A stretch of DNA of 64,000 nucleotides, from positions 248,001 through 312,000 of the forward strand of contig NZ_ATWN01000003.1 of NCBI RefSeq assembly GCF_000421265.1, in the 5' to 3' direction. Of the stretch, positions 1 to 8,906 are shown piece by piece. Below the pieces are notes generated by a model. It was not told where the DNA came from. It did not search any database and was given only the letters and a program-made list of their open reading frames with translations. The stretch is from Thalassospira lucentensis MCCC 1A00383 = DSM 14000 (GTDB lineage Bacteria > Pseudomonadota > Alphaproteobacteria > Rhodospirillales > Thalassospiraceae). A program made the position numbers and the translations under genes. Each line of letters begins with the position of its first letter. The first letter of the stretch is position 1.

Positions 1-270
1 ATCGAATTCTTCCTGCCGGCCGCCGGGAAAGCTGATTTGTCCGGCGTGATCACTTAAATGATCCGTCCGACGGGTTAAAATGACATGTAATCCATTGGTC
101 CGTTTGACAAGTGGAACCAGAACCGCCGCAGGACGGGCAATCAAATCCCCGTCAGCAAAGGCGCGCGCGCGCGATTTTGATCCGGGATAATCGACAGCGT
201 GATCACCACGGCGCTGCACGGCATCACCGCGCGGAGCATTCAGTGCGGCAATGATTTCAGCTGGCGTCAT
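1..270 (-). CDS. Nudix CoA pyrophosphatase, NudL-like (partial, runs off left edge)
   Basis: The first 90 codons of a minus-strand gene are present, starting at the ATG at 270 (MTPAEIIAALNAP). The visible part holds LTRRTDHLSDHAGQ followed by ISFPGGRQE, the segment that leads into the Nudix box in CoA/8-oxo-dGTP-type pyrophosphatases of the YeaB/NudL family; that family normally shows an LTxRxxxLxxHxGQ(I/V)xFPGG pattern. The family splits CoA and acyl-CoA into phosphopantetheine and 3',5'-ADP. The start codon overlaps the stop of the upstream DUF1285 gene by one base (TAATG), so the two are translationally coupled. The catalytic glutamates of the Nudix box lie outside the window, so activity cannot be judged. 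Confidence 0.85.
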   Translation of the reverse strand, partial: MTPAEIIAALNAPRGDAVQRRGDHAVDYPGSKSRARAFADGDLIARPAAVLVPLVKRTNGLHVILTRRTDHLSDHAGQISFPGGRQEEFD

Positions 271-848
271 TAAACGGTCTCCATACGGCCAATCTCAAAA
301 AACTGTCCGTGACTATATACACCTATACTGGTCATCCCGGTCTCAGGTTCAATGATTTCCTCAGCCAATTCGACAAGTTGATAAAATACCGCCCGGTTCA
401 GGCGCGCCTCCAGCCCGCGTTCAAGCGCGATATAAGGCGATGGTTCATCGGTTTCAGGATCATGCTCAACCCGCAATGCATGGTCCCCGTCCAGCTCGAC
501 CCATTGATCAATATTGGTGCGGAATCGAAGGATCTGATCATGGCCCGTGCCCTTGTTTTCCATCTCAACGGCAATGAATGCAACGTCTTCAACGTCAATA
601 CGCGCCATTTCAGCAGGGGTTACAAGCCAATGACCGCCTTCTTCATCACGTTGCAGGACAGAAGAAAAAAGTTTCACTAACTCAATTCGGCCAATGGGCC
701 CACCTTGATAGAACCATGTGCCATCCCGACCTATAGACATAGGGATATCACCGCAAATCTGCGGATGCCGTCCGGTGTCGGGCTTTTGCCCGCGCAGGCG
801 CGACCAAAGTTTTTCGGCGAGATCGGTGGTTTTTTCGTTATTGCTCAT
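270..848 (-). CDS. DUF1285 family protein
   Basis: A 192-residue soluble protein that I recognise as DUF1285. The family pattern is visible as GTWFYQGGPIGRIELVKLFS near residues 43-62, then WLVTPAEMARIDVEDVAFIAVEM near residues 74-96. There is no signal peptide or membrane segment. The biochemical function of DUF1285 is not established. It is the first gene of a pair with the downstream Nudix gene (one-base stop/start overlap), an arrangement that suggests co-expression. It diverges from the moxR-like gene; the promoters for both sides must lie in the short stretch 849-963. A plus-strand reading frame of 123 codons lies inside it and is a shadow. Confidence 0.85.
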   Translation of the reverse strand: MSNNEKTTDLAEKLWSRLRGQKPDTGRHPQICGDIPMSIGRDGTWFYQGGPIGRIELVKLFSSVLQRDEEGGHWLVTPAEMARIDVEDVAFIAVEMENKGTGHDQILRFRTNIDQWVELDGDHALRVEHDPETDEPSPYIALERGLEARLNRAVFYQLVELAEEIIEPETGMTSIGVYSHGQFFEIGRMETV

Positions 849-963
849 GCTGTACAGTTAACTCCGGAACCAAATGTTTTCCCGTAGTGATTATGTGAAT
901 TCTTTTGCGTTCCCTAATCTGGTCAGCGATTGCACTGCAACAGAGGAAGCAAAGTCTCCCGCC

Positions 964-2001
964 ATGACAAACGCGCCACGTTTCCCCGAAGAGATGGGGT
1001 TTTCCCAAGATAGCAGTCTTGAACGCGACGCCGCGCGTTTGGACGAATGTGTCGGTCGCCTGGCCGAAGCCCGCAAAATGGTTTCATCCATTATATTTGG
1101 GCAGAATGAGGCTGTAGAGCAAACACTTATCGGTATTTTATCTGGCGGCCATGTCTTGATGGTTGGTGCGCCGGGGCTTGGGAAATCGTTACTCGCCCAT
1201 ACATTGGGCAAAGTACTGGGCCTTTTGGACAAGCGCATTCAGTTCACCCCTGACCTGATGCCTGCAGATATCCTTGGGTCCGAAGTCCTTGAAGAAGGCA
1301 CGGATGGCAAACGCGCCTTTCGCTTTATCAAGGGGCCTGTGTTCTGCCAGCTTCTTCTGGCCGATGAAATAAACCGTGCCAGCCCACGAACCCAGTCGGC
1401 CCTGCTTCAAGCCATGCAGGAACACGAAGTATCGGTAGCGGGCTATAGTCACAAACTTCCTGAACCGTTCCATGTTCTGGCAACCCAAAACCCGCTCGAG
1501 CAGGAAGGCACATATCCATTACCCGAAGCACAGCTTGACCGGTTCTTGCTTGAAGTGCGTCTGGCCTATCCCAATGCGGACGAAGAACGTAAAATCGTCA
1601 CGGAAACCACCGGGCGCTATCCCACCCGGCCAAGGCAGGTTCTTCAGGCCGATGATCTGGCCGAGGCACAGGATTTTGTCCGCCGCCTGCCGATGCCCGA
1701 CCGCGTGCTTGATATCATCATTGCATTGTGCCGCGAATGCCGCCCGGAAAGTACATCAATGGTCGATATCCGCGACAATGTTGCATGGGGTCCGGGAACA
1801 CGTGCCGCCCAATCACTGTCACTAGCCTGCCGGGCACGGGCGATGCTGCATGGCCGGTTTGCGCCATCGATTGAAGATGTCTCTGAACTGGCTGTTCCCA
1901 TTCTACGCCACCGGTTTGGCCTGACCTATGGTGCGCGTGCCGAAGGATATACTGCAAAAAGCCTGATCACAGATGCCCTCGCCCACCTTCAGGAGAGCTA
2001 A
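964..2001 (+). CDS. MoxR family AAA+ ATPase
   Basis: A MoxR-type AAA+ ATPase of about 345 residues, thought to act as a chaperone in assembling or activating partner VWA/DUF58 proteins. Walker A is GAPGLGKS (residues 68-75), Walker B is LLADEINR (about 131-138), followed by SPRTQSALLQAMQE and the sensor segment ATQNPLEQEGTYPLPEAQLD typical of MoxR. I place the start at the ATG at 964, which has GAGGAAG 14 bases upstream. A longer in-frame start at 874 exists but would leave only 25 bp to the divergent DUF1285 gene and adds a non-conserved tail. The stop is three bases from the next gene, so this is the first gene of a tight four-gene operon. Confidence 0.93.
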   Translation: MTNAPRFPEEMGFSQDSSLERDAARLDECVGRLAEARKMVSSIIFGQNEAVEQTLIGILSGGHVLMVGAPGLGKSLLAHTLGKVLGLLDKRIQFTPDLMPADILGSEVLEEGTDGKRAFRFIKGPVFCQLLLADEINRASPRTQSALLQAMQEHEVSVAGYSHKLPEPFHVLATQNPLEQEGTYPLPEAQLDRFLLEVRLAYPNADEERKIVTETTGRYPTRPRQVLQADDLAEAQDFVRRLPMPDRVLDIIIALCRECRPESTSMVDIRDNVAWGPGTRAAQSLSLACRARAMLHGRFAPSIEDVSELAVPILRHRFGLTYGARAEGYTAKSLITDALAHLQES

Positions 2002-2004
2002 GAA

Positions 2005-2973
2005 TTGGCGCTTAATGCCGTGCATGATCATGTTGCTGCTGCCCGTGCGCTGGCGGCACGACTGCCCCAACTGATTGATGAGTCCCGCCGGACAGCCATC
2101 AGTCTGCGCGGGGGATTGCATGGCAACCGCAAAGTCGGGCCGGGTAGTGATTTTTGGCAGTTCCGGCCATATGTTCCGGGCGATCCAACCAATCAGATCG
2201 ATTGGCGCCGTTCAGCACGCAGTGATCATACCTTCATCCGTCAAACGGAATGGCAGGCCAGTCATAATTACTGGATCTGGCCGGTGTTATCGCCGTCGAT
2301 GTATTGGTCATCTGCACGCGACATTCCAAGCAAGGCCGAACGCACGCTTATCATATCGATTGCCCTGGCCGACCTTTTGGTCCGAAATGGTGAAACTGTT
2401 GGCACGTTTGATGTAGAACGTACCCGGGTTACATCCGCCGAACATCTGGAAAAACTGGCACATGCCATGTTGGCCACTCCACCAAGCATCGCCGAGCAAG
2501 GCCTGAACATGCACCCGGGACGCAAACATTCTGTTTTGGTTTTGGGCGATTTTCTGGAATTTGCCGATCACGGCACCCAGACACGAAATGCCGTCCGTCA
2601 TTTGGGCCAATATCAGAATGACGGTGCACTGGTTCATATTCTGGACCCTGCTGAAATCTCGCCGCCGTTTCAGGGACGGGTCAATTTCCTTGATTCCAAT
2701 GACACCCTGATTTTCAAAAGCGAAAAATTCGAAGACATCGCCGAGGGTTTCAAAAGCCGGGCACAAAAATGGCGGGCCGATGTCCGTGATGCTGCGCGCC
2801 AGAACGACTGGCTGTGCGATCGTCACGTCACATCGGAAAGTGCAAGCCCGACCCTTCTGGCACTGTATCAACATCTTAGCGAACGTCAGAACCAAAGCGG
2901 GTCAAACGGGCGTGGACGCCCCAACCTGAACCGCCCCATCCCGGACGGTCATAAAACGCAGGAGACGTCATGA
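2005..2973 (+). CDS. DUF58 domain-containing protein
   Basis: A 322-residue DUF58 protein. The family signature is at residues 48-70: GSDFWQFRPYVPGD followed by PTNQIDWRRSA. DUF58 proteins are nearly always encoded next to MoxR ATPases and are considered their partners; the C-terminal half has a VWA-like fold without a clear MIDAS. No signal peptide or clear membrane segment is seen. The start is TTG at 2005, three bases after the moxR stop, with AGGAG in the end of moxR acting as ribosome binding site. The stop overlaps the next ATG by four bases (ATGA), indicating coupling. Confidence 0.92.
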   Translation: MALNAVHDHVAAARALAARLPQLIDESRRTAISLRGGLHGNRKVGPGSDFWQFRPYVPGDPTNQIDWRRSARSDHTFIRQTEWQASHNYWIWPVLSPSMYWSSARDIPSKAERTLIISIALADLLVRNGETVGTFDVERTRVTSAEHLEKLAHAMLATPPSIAEQGLNMHPGRKHSVLVLGDFLEFADHGTQTRNAVRHLGQYQNDGALVHILDPAEISPPFQGRVNFLDSNDTLIFKSEKFEDIAEGFKSRAQKWRADVRDAARQNDWLCDRHVTSESASPTLLALYQHLSERQNQSGSNGRGRPNLNRPIPDGHKTQETS

Positions 2974-5687
2974 GCCTTTCGGCCATCACATTCCTGTATC
3001 CGGCGATGCTGGCAGGCCTTATGGTCCTGCCGATTGTCTGGCTGTTAATCCGGTCTGCCCCACGCGCACCAAAGCAAATCACGTTTCCCGCAGCCCGATT
3101 GTTGCGCGGCTTAAAAAGCCAGCGCCGGGATGTTCAGCGTGCGCCAATCTGGCAAACCATTCTGCGCTGTCTTATTCTGACCTTGCTGATTGTCGCAGCA
3201 GCCCGCCCGGTGATGAACAGAAACGAATTTTCCCAAAACAACGGCGCGATTTTGATCATTGTCGATAATGGCTGGTCGAGTGCATCCGAGTGGTCTCAAT
3301 ACCGCTCGGCCTTGGATCAGATCATCAATAAGGCACGGTTTGATCTGCAATCGGTTTATATCGCGCGCACTGCCCCCGAGGCCGCCGGTGCAACCACGTG
3401 GAAGCTGCCCGACATTGTCGGCCCACTTTCGCCTCGCGGGGCGCAAGACCTTATTGGCCGGTTACAACCGCGTCCTTGGGCGGCTGATTATTTTGCCCTG
3501 TCTGATCTGATTTCCAATCAACAGGAAATGAACACAACGATTGGCAGTGTACTTTGGCTAAGCGACCAGATGGCAAACCCCGGCAAATCCGAACTTGCCG
3601 AGGAGCTTCTTCAAATCGCCCCGATCACGGTGATCGAACCGACGATTAATGATCGGATGGCGGTACGATCCCTGATCCGGTCACGCACTGGCTTGATCGC
3701 CACACTTTCCCATAATCGCAGCGACACGGCCCGCACGATCAATCTTCTTGCACGCGGTGAACGTGGATCGGTCCTGTTGCGCCATAACGCCGAAATTGCT
3801 GCCGATACTGAACAGACCGAACTGACCGTTCTTTTGCCAAGTGATATCGCCAATGCCATTCAGACCGTCGGCATTGAGGGACGCGAAAGTGCCGCGACGG
3901 TGTTTCAAACAGGTGCGCGTTGGCAACAACGTCGCGTGGGTGTGATTGTCAGTTCCGGGGACAGTCCGGCGGTTTTATCGGACCGGTATTTCTTCCTTGA
4001 TCGGGCGCTGTCCCCCTATGCCGAAGTCATCTATCAGCCGCTTGGCAAATTGCTGGAACAGAAAGTCGATGTTCTGGTGGCAACCGGCCCAATTTCAGGA
4101 TTGGGCAGCCAACATAAAAACCTTGAAAGATGGGTCAACGACGGCGGCATGCTGGTGCGGTTTGCTGGCGACAGTTCGACAGAAATCGGCAATGAGTTTT
4201 TGCCCGTCACCTTGCGTTTGGGCAATCGCGACTTTGGCGGTTCCATGTCGTGGGAAAAGCCAAAGCGATTGCTTGATTTCCCCGAAACCAGTCCGTTTTT
4301 TGGCATTACCATTCCACCGGAAATTACCATTACCCGGCAATTGCTGGCCGAACCAGACCCCGACATTCTGAGCAAAACCTGGGCACGTCTGACGGATGGC
4401 ACCCCCTTGATTACCAGCTCCGCGCAAAATGCCGGACGCCTTGTGCTGTTTCACGTCACCCCATGGGCCGATTGGTCGAACTTGCCGATGTCGGGACTGT
4501 TTGTTGAGCTGTGGCAAAGAATCCTTCCACTTGCCAGTCCGAGCAATCCCAACAGTGGTGAACTGCAAACCAGTTTACCGCCGCAATCGGTTCTCGACGG
4601 GTTTGGACAGGCCCATCAACCCGATGCGATGATCCTGCCCCTTCGCGCACCACTCGCCACACCGACACCACGTCATCCGCCCGGCATTTACGGCGAAAAC
4701 GGTCAGGCAATTGCCCTGAACCTTGGCCCGTTTCTGGGATCACTTGCCAATGATGTGACGTGGCCATCCGGGATTGATAAACGCAAAATCACGGATCATA
4801 ACCAGATTGATCTTGCCGCTTTGTGCCTGATTGGGGCGTTGCTTTTGTTGCTGGTCGATGGGCTTACCTTATTGGCCGTGCATCACGTCAGTCTGCGCCG
4901 CAACCGGCAAAGCAATGCGGTGACATCCACCCTCATCGCACTTGCGATGCTTGGCACGTCGACCAGCACGGTGCTGTTGTCATCTACGACCGATGGTAAT
5001 GCCGCAACCCTTCAGGAAGCAGCCTTGTCGCCCCGACTGGCCTATTTTGAAACCGGGGTTGCACCGGTGGACCGGCTTAGTCAGGCCGGCATGGCGGGAT
5101 TAACCGAGATCCTGCGTCGACGCAGTGCAGCCGATCTTAGTAGTGTCGACGGGGTCAATCCGGAAACGGACGAACTGAGTTTTTATCCCTTGATCTATTG
5201 GCCGCTTGTCGATGGTCAGAAACCGTTTTCTGAACGGGCACGTGACCGGCTGAACAAGTACCTTGAAAACGGGGGAATGATCCTGATCGACAGCCGCGAC
5301 CGCGAAGTTGAACCCGCCCGGTTGCGGCGTCTTCTGGCCGGGCTTGAAATCCCGATCCTTGACCGTGCACCGGGCGATCACATCGTATTTCGCAGTTTTT
5401 ATCTGCTTGATCATGCCTATGGCCGGTTTTCGGCCCCCATTTGGCTTGATGCCCGTCCGGATCAGCGTCTGGATGGTGTGGCATCGGTGCTGTTTGGGGG
5501 CAATGACTGGGCATCGGCATGGATGTTACCCGAAGGCCGCGAGGAAATGCGCGCCGAGGATATTTCACCAAGACAGCGCGAAATGGCATTTCGGTTTGGT
5601 GTTAATCTTGTGATGTATGCGCTTACCGGCAGCTACAAGGGTGATCAGGTGCATTTACCTGCCATCCTTGAAAGGCTTGGCCGATGA
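2970..5687 (+). CDS. BatA-like N-terminal / DUF4159 membrane protein
   Basis: A 905-residue membrane protein. Residues about 1-85 form the BatA-type N-terminus: a hydrophobic segment with PAMLAGLMVLPIVWLLIR, then a basic stretch and a second membrane segment. A VWA-like region follows (GAILIIVDNGWSS, about residues 91-103), but the usual DxSxS metal site is not intact. Another membrane segment lies near residues 610-635 (AALCLIGALLLLLVDGLTLL), and one near 650-670. The C-terminal 220 residues are DUF4159 (LAYFETGVAPVDRLSQAG onward, then DELSFYPLIYWPL). Both ends overlap neighbouring genes by four bases. An operon of the same composition in Rhizobium leguminosarum is linked to cell morphology and envelope integrity; the same role here is inference. 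Confidence 0.88.
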   Translation: MSLSAITFLYPAMLAGLMVLPIVWLLIRSAPRAPKQITFPAARLLRGLKSQRRDVQRAPIWQTILRCLILTLLIVAAARPVMNRNEFSQNNGAILIIVDNGWSSASEWSQYRSALDQIINKARFDLQSVYIARTAPEAAGATTWKLPDIVGPLSPRGAQDLIGRLQPRPWAADYFALSDLISNQQEMNTTIGSVLWLSDQMANPGKSELAEELLQIAPITVIEPTINDRMAVRSLIRSRTGLIATLSHNRSDTARTINLLARGERGSVLLRHNAEIAADTEQTELTVLLPSDIANAIQTVGIEGRESAATVFQTGARWQQRRVGVIVSSGDSPAVLSDRYFFLDRALSPYAEVIYQPLGKLLEQKVDVLVATGPISGLGSQHKNLERWVNDGGMLVRFAGDSSTEIGNEFLPVTLRLGNRDFGGSMSWEKPKRLLDFPETSPFFGITIPPEITITRQLLAEPDPDILSKTWARLTDGTPLITSSAQNAGRLVLFHVTPWADWSNLPMSGLFVELWQRILPLASPSNPNSGELQTSLPPQSVLDGFGQAHQPDAMILPLRAPLATPTPRHPPGIYGENGQAIALNLGPFLGSLANDVTWPSGIDKRKITDHNQIDLAALCLIGALLLLLVDGLTLLAVHHVSLRRNRQSNAVTSTLIALAMLGTSTSTVLLSSTTDGNAATLQEAALSPRLAYFETGVAPVDRLSQAGMAGLTEILRRRSAADLSSVDGVNPETDELSFYPLIYWPLVDGQKPFSERARDRLNKYLENGGMILIDSRDREVEPARLRRLLAGLEIPILDRAPGDHIVFRSFYLLDHAYGRFSAPIWLDARPDQRLDGVASVLFGGNDWASAWMLPEGREEMRAEDISPRQREMAFRFGVNLVMYALTGSYKGDQVHLPAILERLGR

Positions 5688-7759
5688 CCCAAGACTGGCA
5701 GAATCTTCAGATATCGCCGTTGCTTGATATCGGTATTTTGCAAATTCTGGCTGTGCTGTGCCTGATTGCGGTGGTGGTTTTTGCCCTGTTTCGGCTGCGC
5801 GGCACCATCTGGCGCGGGGTGGTAATGGTGCTTGTGCTGCTTGCACTTTTGGCACCACAGTTTGCCGATCAGGACCGTGAAAAACTGAGCGACATTGTGC
5901 TGGTCCTTGTGGATCGCAGTGCAAGTCAGGAAATTGGTGATCGGTCCGAGCAAACCGACGAAACGATCAAGCAACTTCGCGACCGTTTTGCCGGCAATGA
6001 TACGATTGAACTGCGGTTTGAGGATGTCACAGGCCAATCTGATACCCGCATGTTTGCGGTTGTTGACCGCTTGCTTGGTGGTATTCCCCGTGAACGGCTT
6101 GGCGGGATCATGATGATCACCGATGGTCAGGTGCACGATGTGCCCGCCCGCCTTGATCTGGGCGCGCCACTGCATGTGTTGATCTCCGGACATGAAGACG
6201 AACACGACAGACGATTGCAAATTCGCCAAAGTGCCGATTACGGCATTGTTGGCAAGGATGCGGAATTCATGGTCGAGGCCATTGATCATGACCTTGCCAA
6301 AGGCACACCAATTGCCGTGCGCATGTTGCTTGAAGATGGCACCGAGAAAGAAATCTACCTGCCCGCCAATGAACAACACCGCATCAACATCCCGGTTCCT
6401 CATGCTGGACCGGTTCTGGCTGAACTGCGCATGGACGAGATCGAAGATGAAACCGATCAAACCAACAACCGCCTGATCCTTGAAACCACCGGGGTTCGCG
6501 ACCGGTTGCGGGTACTGTTGCTATCGGGGGAACCCCATCCGGGTGAACGTGCATGGCGTAATCTTTTACGGGCTGATCCGGGGGTTGATCTTGTGCATTT
6601 CACCATCCTGCGGCCACCCGAAAAGGGCGATGACACCCCGATCAATGAATTGGCTCTTATTCCTTTTCCCATTCGTGACCTGTTTGAAGTGCGCCTTCGC
6701 CAGTTTGATTTGATCATTTTTGATCGTTATCAAATGCGTGGTGTGCTGCCGGCTCATTATCTGGAAAAGGTTGTCGATTACGTAAAATGGGGTGGTGCGG
6801 CACTGGTGGTCGCCGGGCCGGAATATATCGGGGCAGACGGGCTTTCGAGTACAGTGCTAAATGACCTGATGCCCGCGGTTGCGACCGGCCGGATTATGGA
6901 ACAACCGTTTGTGCCGCGCGTGAACGATGCCGGCCGGTTACATCCCGTCACAGCCGCAATTGCCGGCTCGCCAAGCACGCCGCCCAAATGGGGTCGTTGG
7001 TACCGGCAAATCGAAACCAGAACATCCGATCCCGATGTCATGACATTGATGACAGGTGCGGATGACATGCCGCTTTTGACCCTTCAAAGGGTCGAAGAAG
7101 GCCGGGTTGCGATGCTCAGTTCCGATCAGATGTGGCTTTGGCAGCGCGGTCATGATGGCGGTGGCCCGGTGGCGGAACTTCTGCGCCGGTTATCGCATTG
7201 GTTGATGAAAGAACCGGCACTCGATGAAAACACCATCACGACTGTGCGCAGTGCGGATGGTGAAAGCCTGATCCTGAATTGGCGAAAAATTGGGGCAAAT
7301 CCTGAAATTGGAAGTGTGATCAACCCCGAAACTAGTGAACAGGTAAATGCCGCCTTTGAAAAACAACCCGACCAGACATGGCAGGCGGTTGTTCCCATGG
7401 CTGAACGCGGATTGATCCGGGTAAGAGGACGGGACCTTAGTGACCGAACCCAAACGGCCTTGCATGTTGATCGCGACGTCTTGACCGCCGAATCACGCAA
7501 TACAAATTCCACCCCCGAAATCCTTGCCGGATTGGTTGCGCAAAATGACGGATATATCGGGCGTATTGAAAACGGACTTCCCGATTTCCGTCATATCCCC
7601 AGCGACCGGGTCCGGCATGGATTGAACTGGGCTGGTTTCCTGGAAACAGACAGCTATCGCACCATTGTTGGCGGCATCACCAATCTGTTGCCGATTCCGT
7701 TGATTGCGCTGTTGATCGGCGCGATTTGTCTGGTTGGCTGGCGGGTAGAAAGTAAATAG
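5684..7759 (+). CDS. Membrane protein with VWA-like and GATase1-like domains
   Basis: A 691-residue protein, last gene of the moxR operon. Two membrane segments lie near residues 18-37 and 44-58, then a VWA-like segment IVLVLVDRSASQE with a DxSxS pattern (D77, S79, S81). A middle region has the look of a class I glutamine-amidotransferase-like fold used as a structural domain (RVLLLSGEPHPGERAW, about 270-285, and GGAALVVAGPEYIG, about 367-380); I see no evidence of catalysis. A C-terminal membrane helix (PIPLIALLIGAICLVGW) precedes a short RVESK tail. It overlaps the DUF4159 gene by four bases. It probably forms a membrane complex with the DUF4159 and DUF58 proteins, energised by MoxR; that is inference from the gene order. 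Confidence 0.82.
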   Translation: MTQDWQNLQISPLLDIGILQILAVLCLIAVVVFALFRLRGTIWRGVVMVLVLLALLAPQFADQDREKLSDIVLVLVDRSASQEIGDRSEQTDETIKQLRDRFAGNDTIELRFEDVTGQSDTRMFAVVDRLLGGIPRERLGGIMMITDGQVHDVPARLDLGAPLHVLISGHEDEHDRRLQIRQSADYGIVGKDAEFMVEAIDHDLAKGTPIAVRMLLEDGTEKEIYLPANEQHRINIPVPHAGPVLAELRMDEIEDETDQTNNRLILETTGVRDRLRVLLLSGEPHPGERAWRNLLRADPGVDLVHFTILRPPEKGDDTPINELALIPFPIRDLFEVRLRQFDLIIFDRYQMRGVLPAHYLEKVVDYVKWGGAALVVAGPEYIGADGLSSTVLNDLMPAVATGRIMEQPFVPRVNDAGRLHPVTAAIAGSPSTPPKWGRWYRQIETRTSDPDVMTLMTGADDMPLLTLQRVEEGRVAMLSSDQMWLWQRGHDGGGPVAELLRRLSHWLMKEPALDENTITTVRSADGESLILNWRKIGANPEIGSVINPETSEQVNAAFEKQPDQTWQAVVPMAERGLIRVRGRDLSDRTQTALHVDRDVLTAESRNTNSTPEILAGLVAQNDGYIGRIENGLPDFRHIPSDRVRHGLNWAGFLETDSYRTIVGGITNLLPIPLIALLIGAICLVGWRVESK

Positions 7760-7784
7760 GTCGAACCGCCATTTTGTCTTTGGG

Positions 7785-8750
7785 TCACTGTAACGAACGA
7801 ATGGGGCCTTTGCCCTGGGCCACATCAGCGCAGGTTTGTTGATGGAACGAACATAATCCGCCCCGGAATTTCTCCACCAGAAAATCGATAAAGACCCGAA
7901 CCTTTGTCGGCAAATGGCGACGTTCAGGGTAAACCGCGTAAATGCCCCCGCCGCTATCGGCATTAAAGTCCTTTAGGATCGACACCAGACGTCCATCCAA
8001 AAGGGCTTGGGCGACAATGAATTCCGGCTCGCGCGCGATACCCAGCCCACGAATTGCCGCGGTCGAGGTAAATTCACCGTTATTGCACGATAAAACCGGA
8101 TCAACACGTACACTGACCTGTCCGTCCGGTCCGTTGAAATCCCAAATGTTCGGGCTGGGAAGGTTGGTGTAGGACAGTGTTTTATGCTGGGTCAGGTCTT
8201 GTGGCGTTTTCGGTTCGCCATGTTCTTGTAAATACGATGGTGCCGCGACGATGTGACTGGAAAAATCAGCCAGCTTGCGCGCGATCAGACTTGAGTCTTT
8301 CAGTCTGGTAATACGGATGGCCATATCAACACCTTCGGCGACGAGATCAACCATATGATCGGCCAGATGAATGTCGACATGCAAACCGGGATACTGTTCC
8401 ATGAACTCTGTGACAAGGGCAGGCAAATACATCTGCCCGAACGTCAGGGGTGCCGATATTCTCAGTGTGCCGCGCGGAGTACCGCGTAAATCGGTCAGGG
8501 CATGCTCGGCGGTTTCGATTTCTTCGACCACACGCGCGCAATGCTGATAAAATGTTGATCCGGCATCGGTCAGGCTCAACCGTCTTGTGGTCCGGTTCAA
8601 AAGGCGAATGCCAAGATTGTCTTCAAGCTTGGTCACATGTTTGCTGACAGCAGATTTTGACATGCCAAGCTTTCGCGCCGCTCCTGAAAAACTGCGTTCT
8701 TCAACCACACGGGCGAAAACAGTCATCGCATCAAGATTTCCGATCAACAT
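7785..8750 (-). CDS. LysR family transcriptional regulator
   Basis: A LysR-type regulator of 321 residues. The winged helix-turn-helix is at residues 1-60 (FSGAARKLGMSKSAVSKHVTKLE), followed by RTTRRLSLTDAG, the hinge, and a substrate-binding domain (GTLRISAPLTFGQMYLPAL onward) of the CrgA/PecT-like subgroup. I choose the ATG at 8750 because AGGAG sits 8 bases upstream; the reading frame can be extended to 8807 but without a ribosome binding site. It diverges from a glutathionyl-hydroquinone reductase gene across 156 bp containing palindromes, so it probably regulates that gene and itself. The gene ends 25 bp from the convergent moxR operon. Confidence 0.92.
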   Translation of the reverse strand: MLIGNLDAMTVFARVVEERSFSGAARKLGMSKSAVSKHVTKLEDNLGIRLLNRTTRRLSLTDAGSTFYQHCARVVEEIETAEHALTDLRGTPRGTLRISAPLTFGQMYLPALVTEFMEQYPGLHVDIHLADHMVDLVAEGVDMAIRITRLKDSSLIARKLADFSSHIVAAPSYLQEHGEPKTPQDLTQHKTLSYTNLPSPNIWDFNGPDGQVSVRVDPVLSCNNGEFTSTAAIRGLGIAREPEFIVAQALLDGRLVSILKDFNADSGGGIYAVYPERRHLPTKVRVFIDFLVEKFRGGLCSFHQQTCADVAQGKGPIRSLQ

Positions 8751-8783
8751 TACTTTGCTCCTGCCTGCCGCCAAACTGTTGCC

Positions 8784-8843
8784 TGTTTGGAAACAAATTA
8801 ATGTCACATCACCTAATTGTCTTCAACGCGGAAATGACGACAA
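8784..8843. promoter_or_regulatory. Candidate LysR operator region (two inverted repeats)
   Basis: Two inverted repeats lie in the divergent intergenic region between the LysR gene and the glutathionyl-hydroquinone reductase gene. TGTTTGGAAACA at 8784-8795 has five-base perfect arms. ATTGTC at 8816-8821 pairs with GACAAT at 8838-8843. LysR regulators typically bind such dyads in divergent promoters. The assignment to this regulator is inference from position only. Confidence 0.4.
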
Positions 8844-8906
8844 TAGGGACAGGATCGCGTAAAGCAGATCCCCTAAATCCAAAACGACGACGTCGGAGGA
8901 ACCAAG

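Noticed and set aside
309..680. A 123-codon plus-strand reading frame opposite DUF1285
   Set aside because: It is antisense to a gene with a clear family match; composition is that of a shadow frame.
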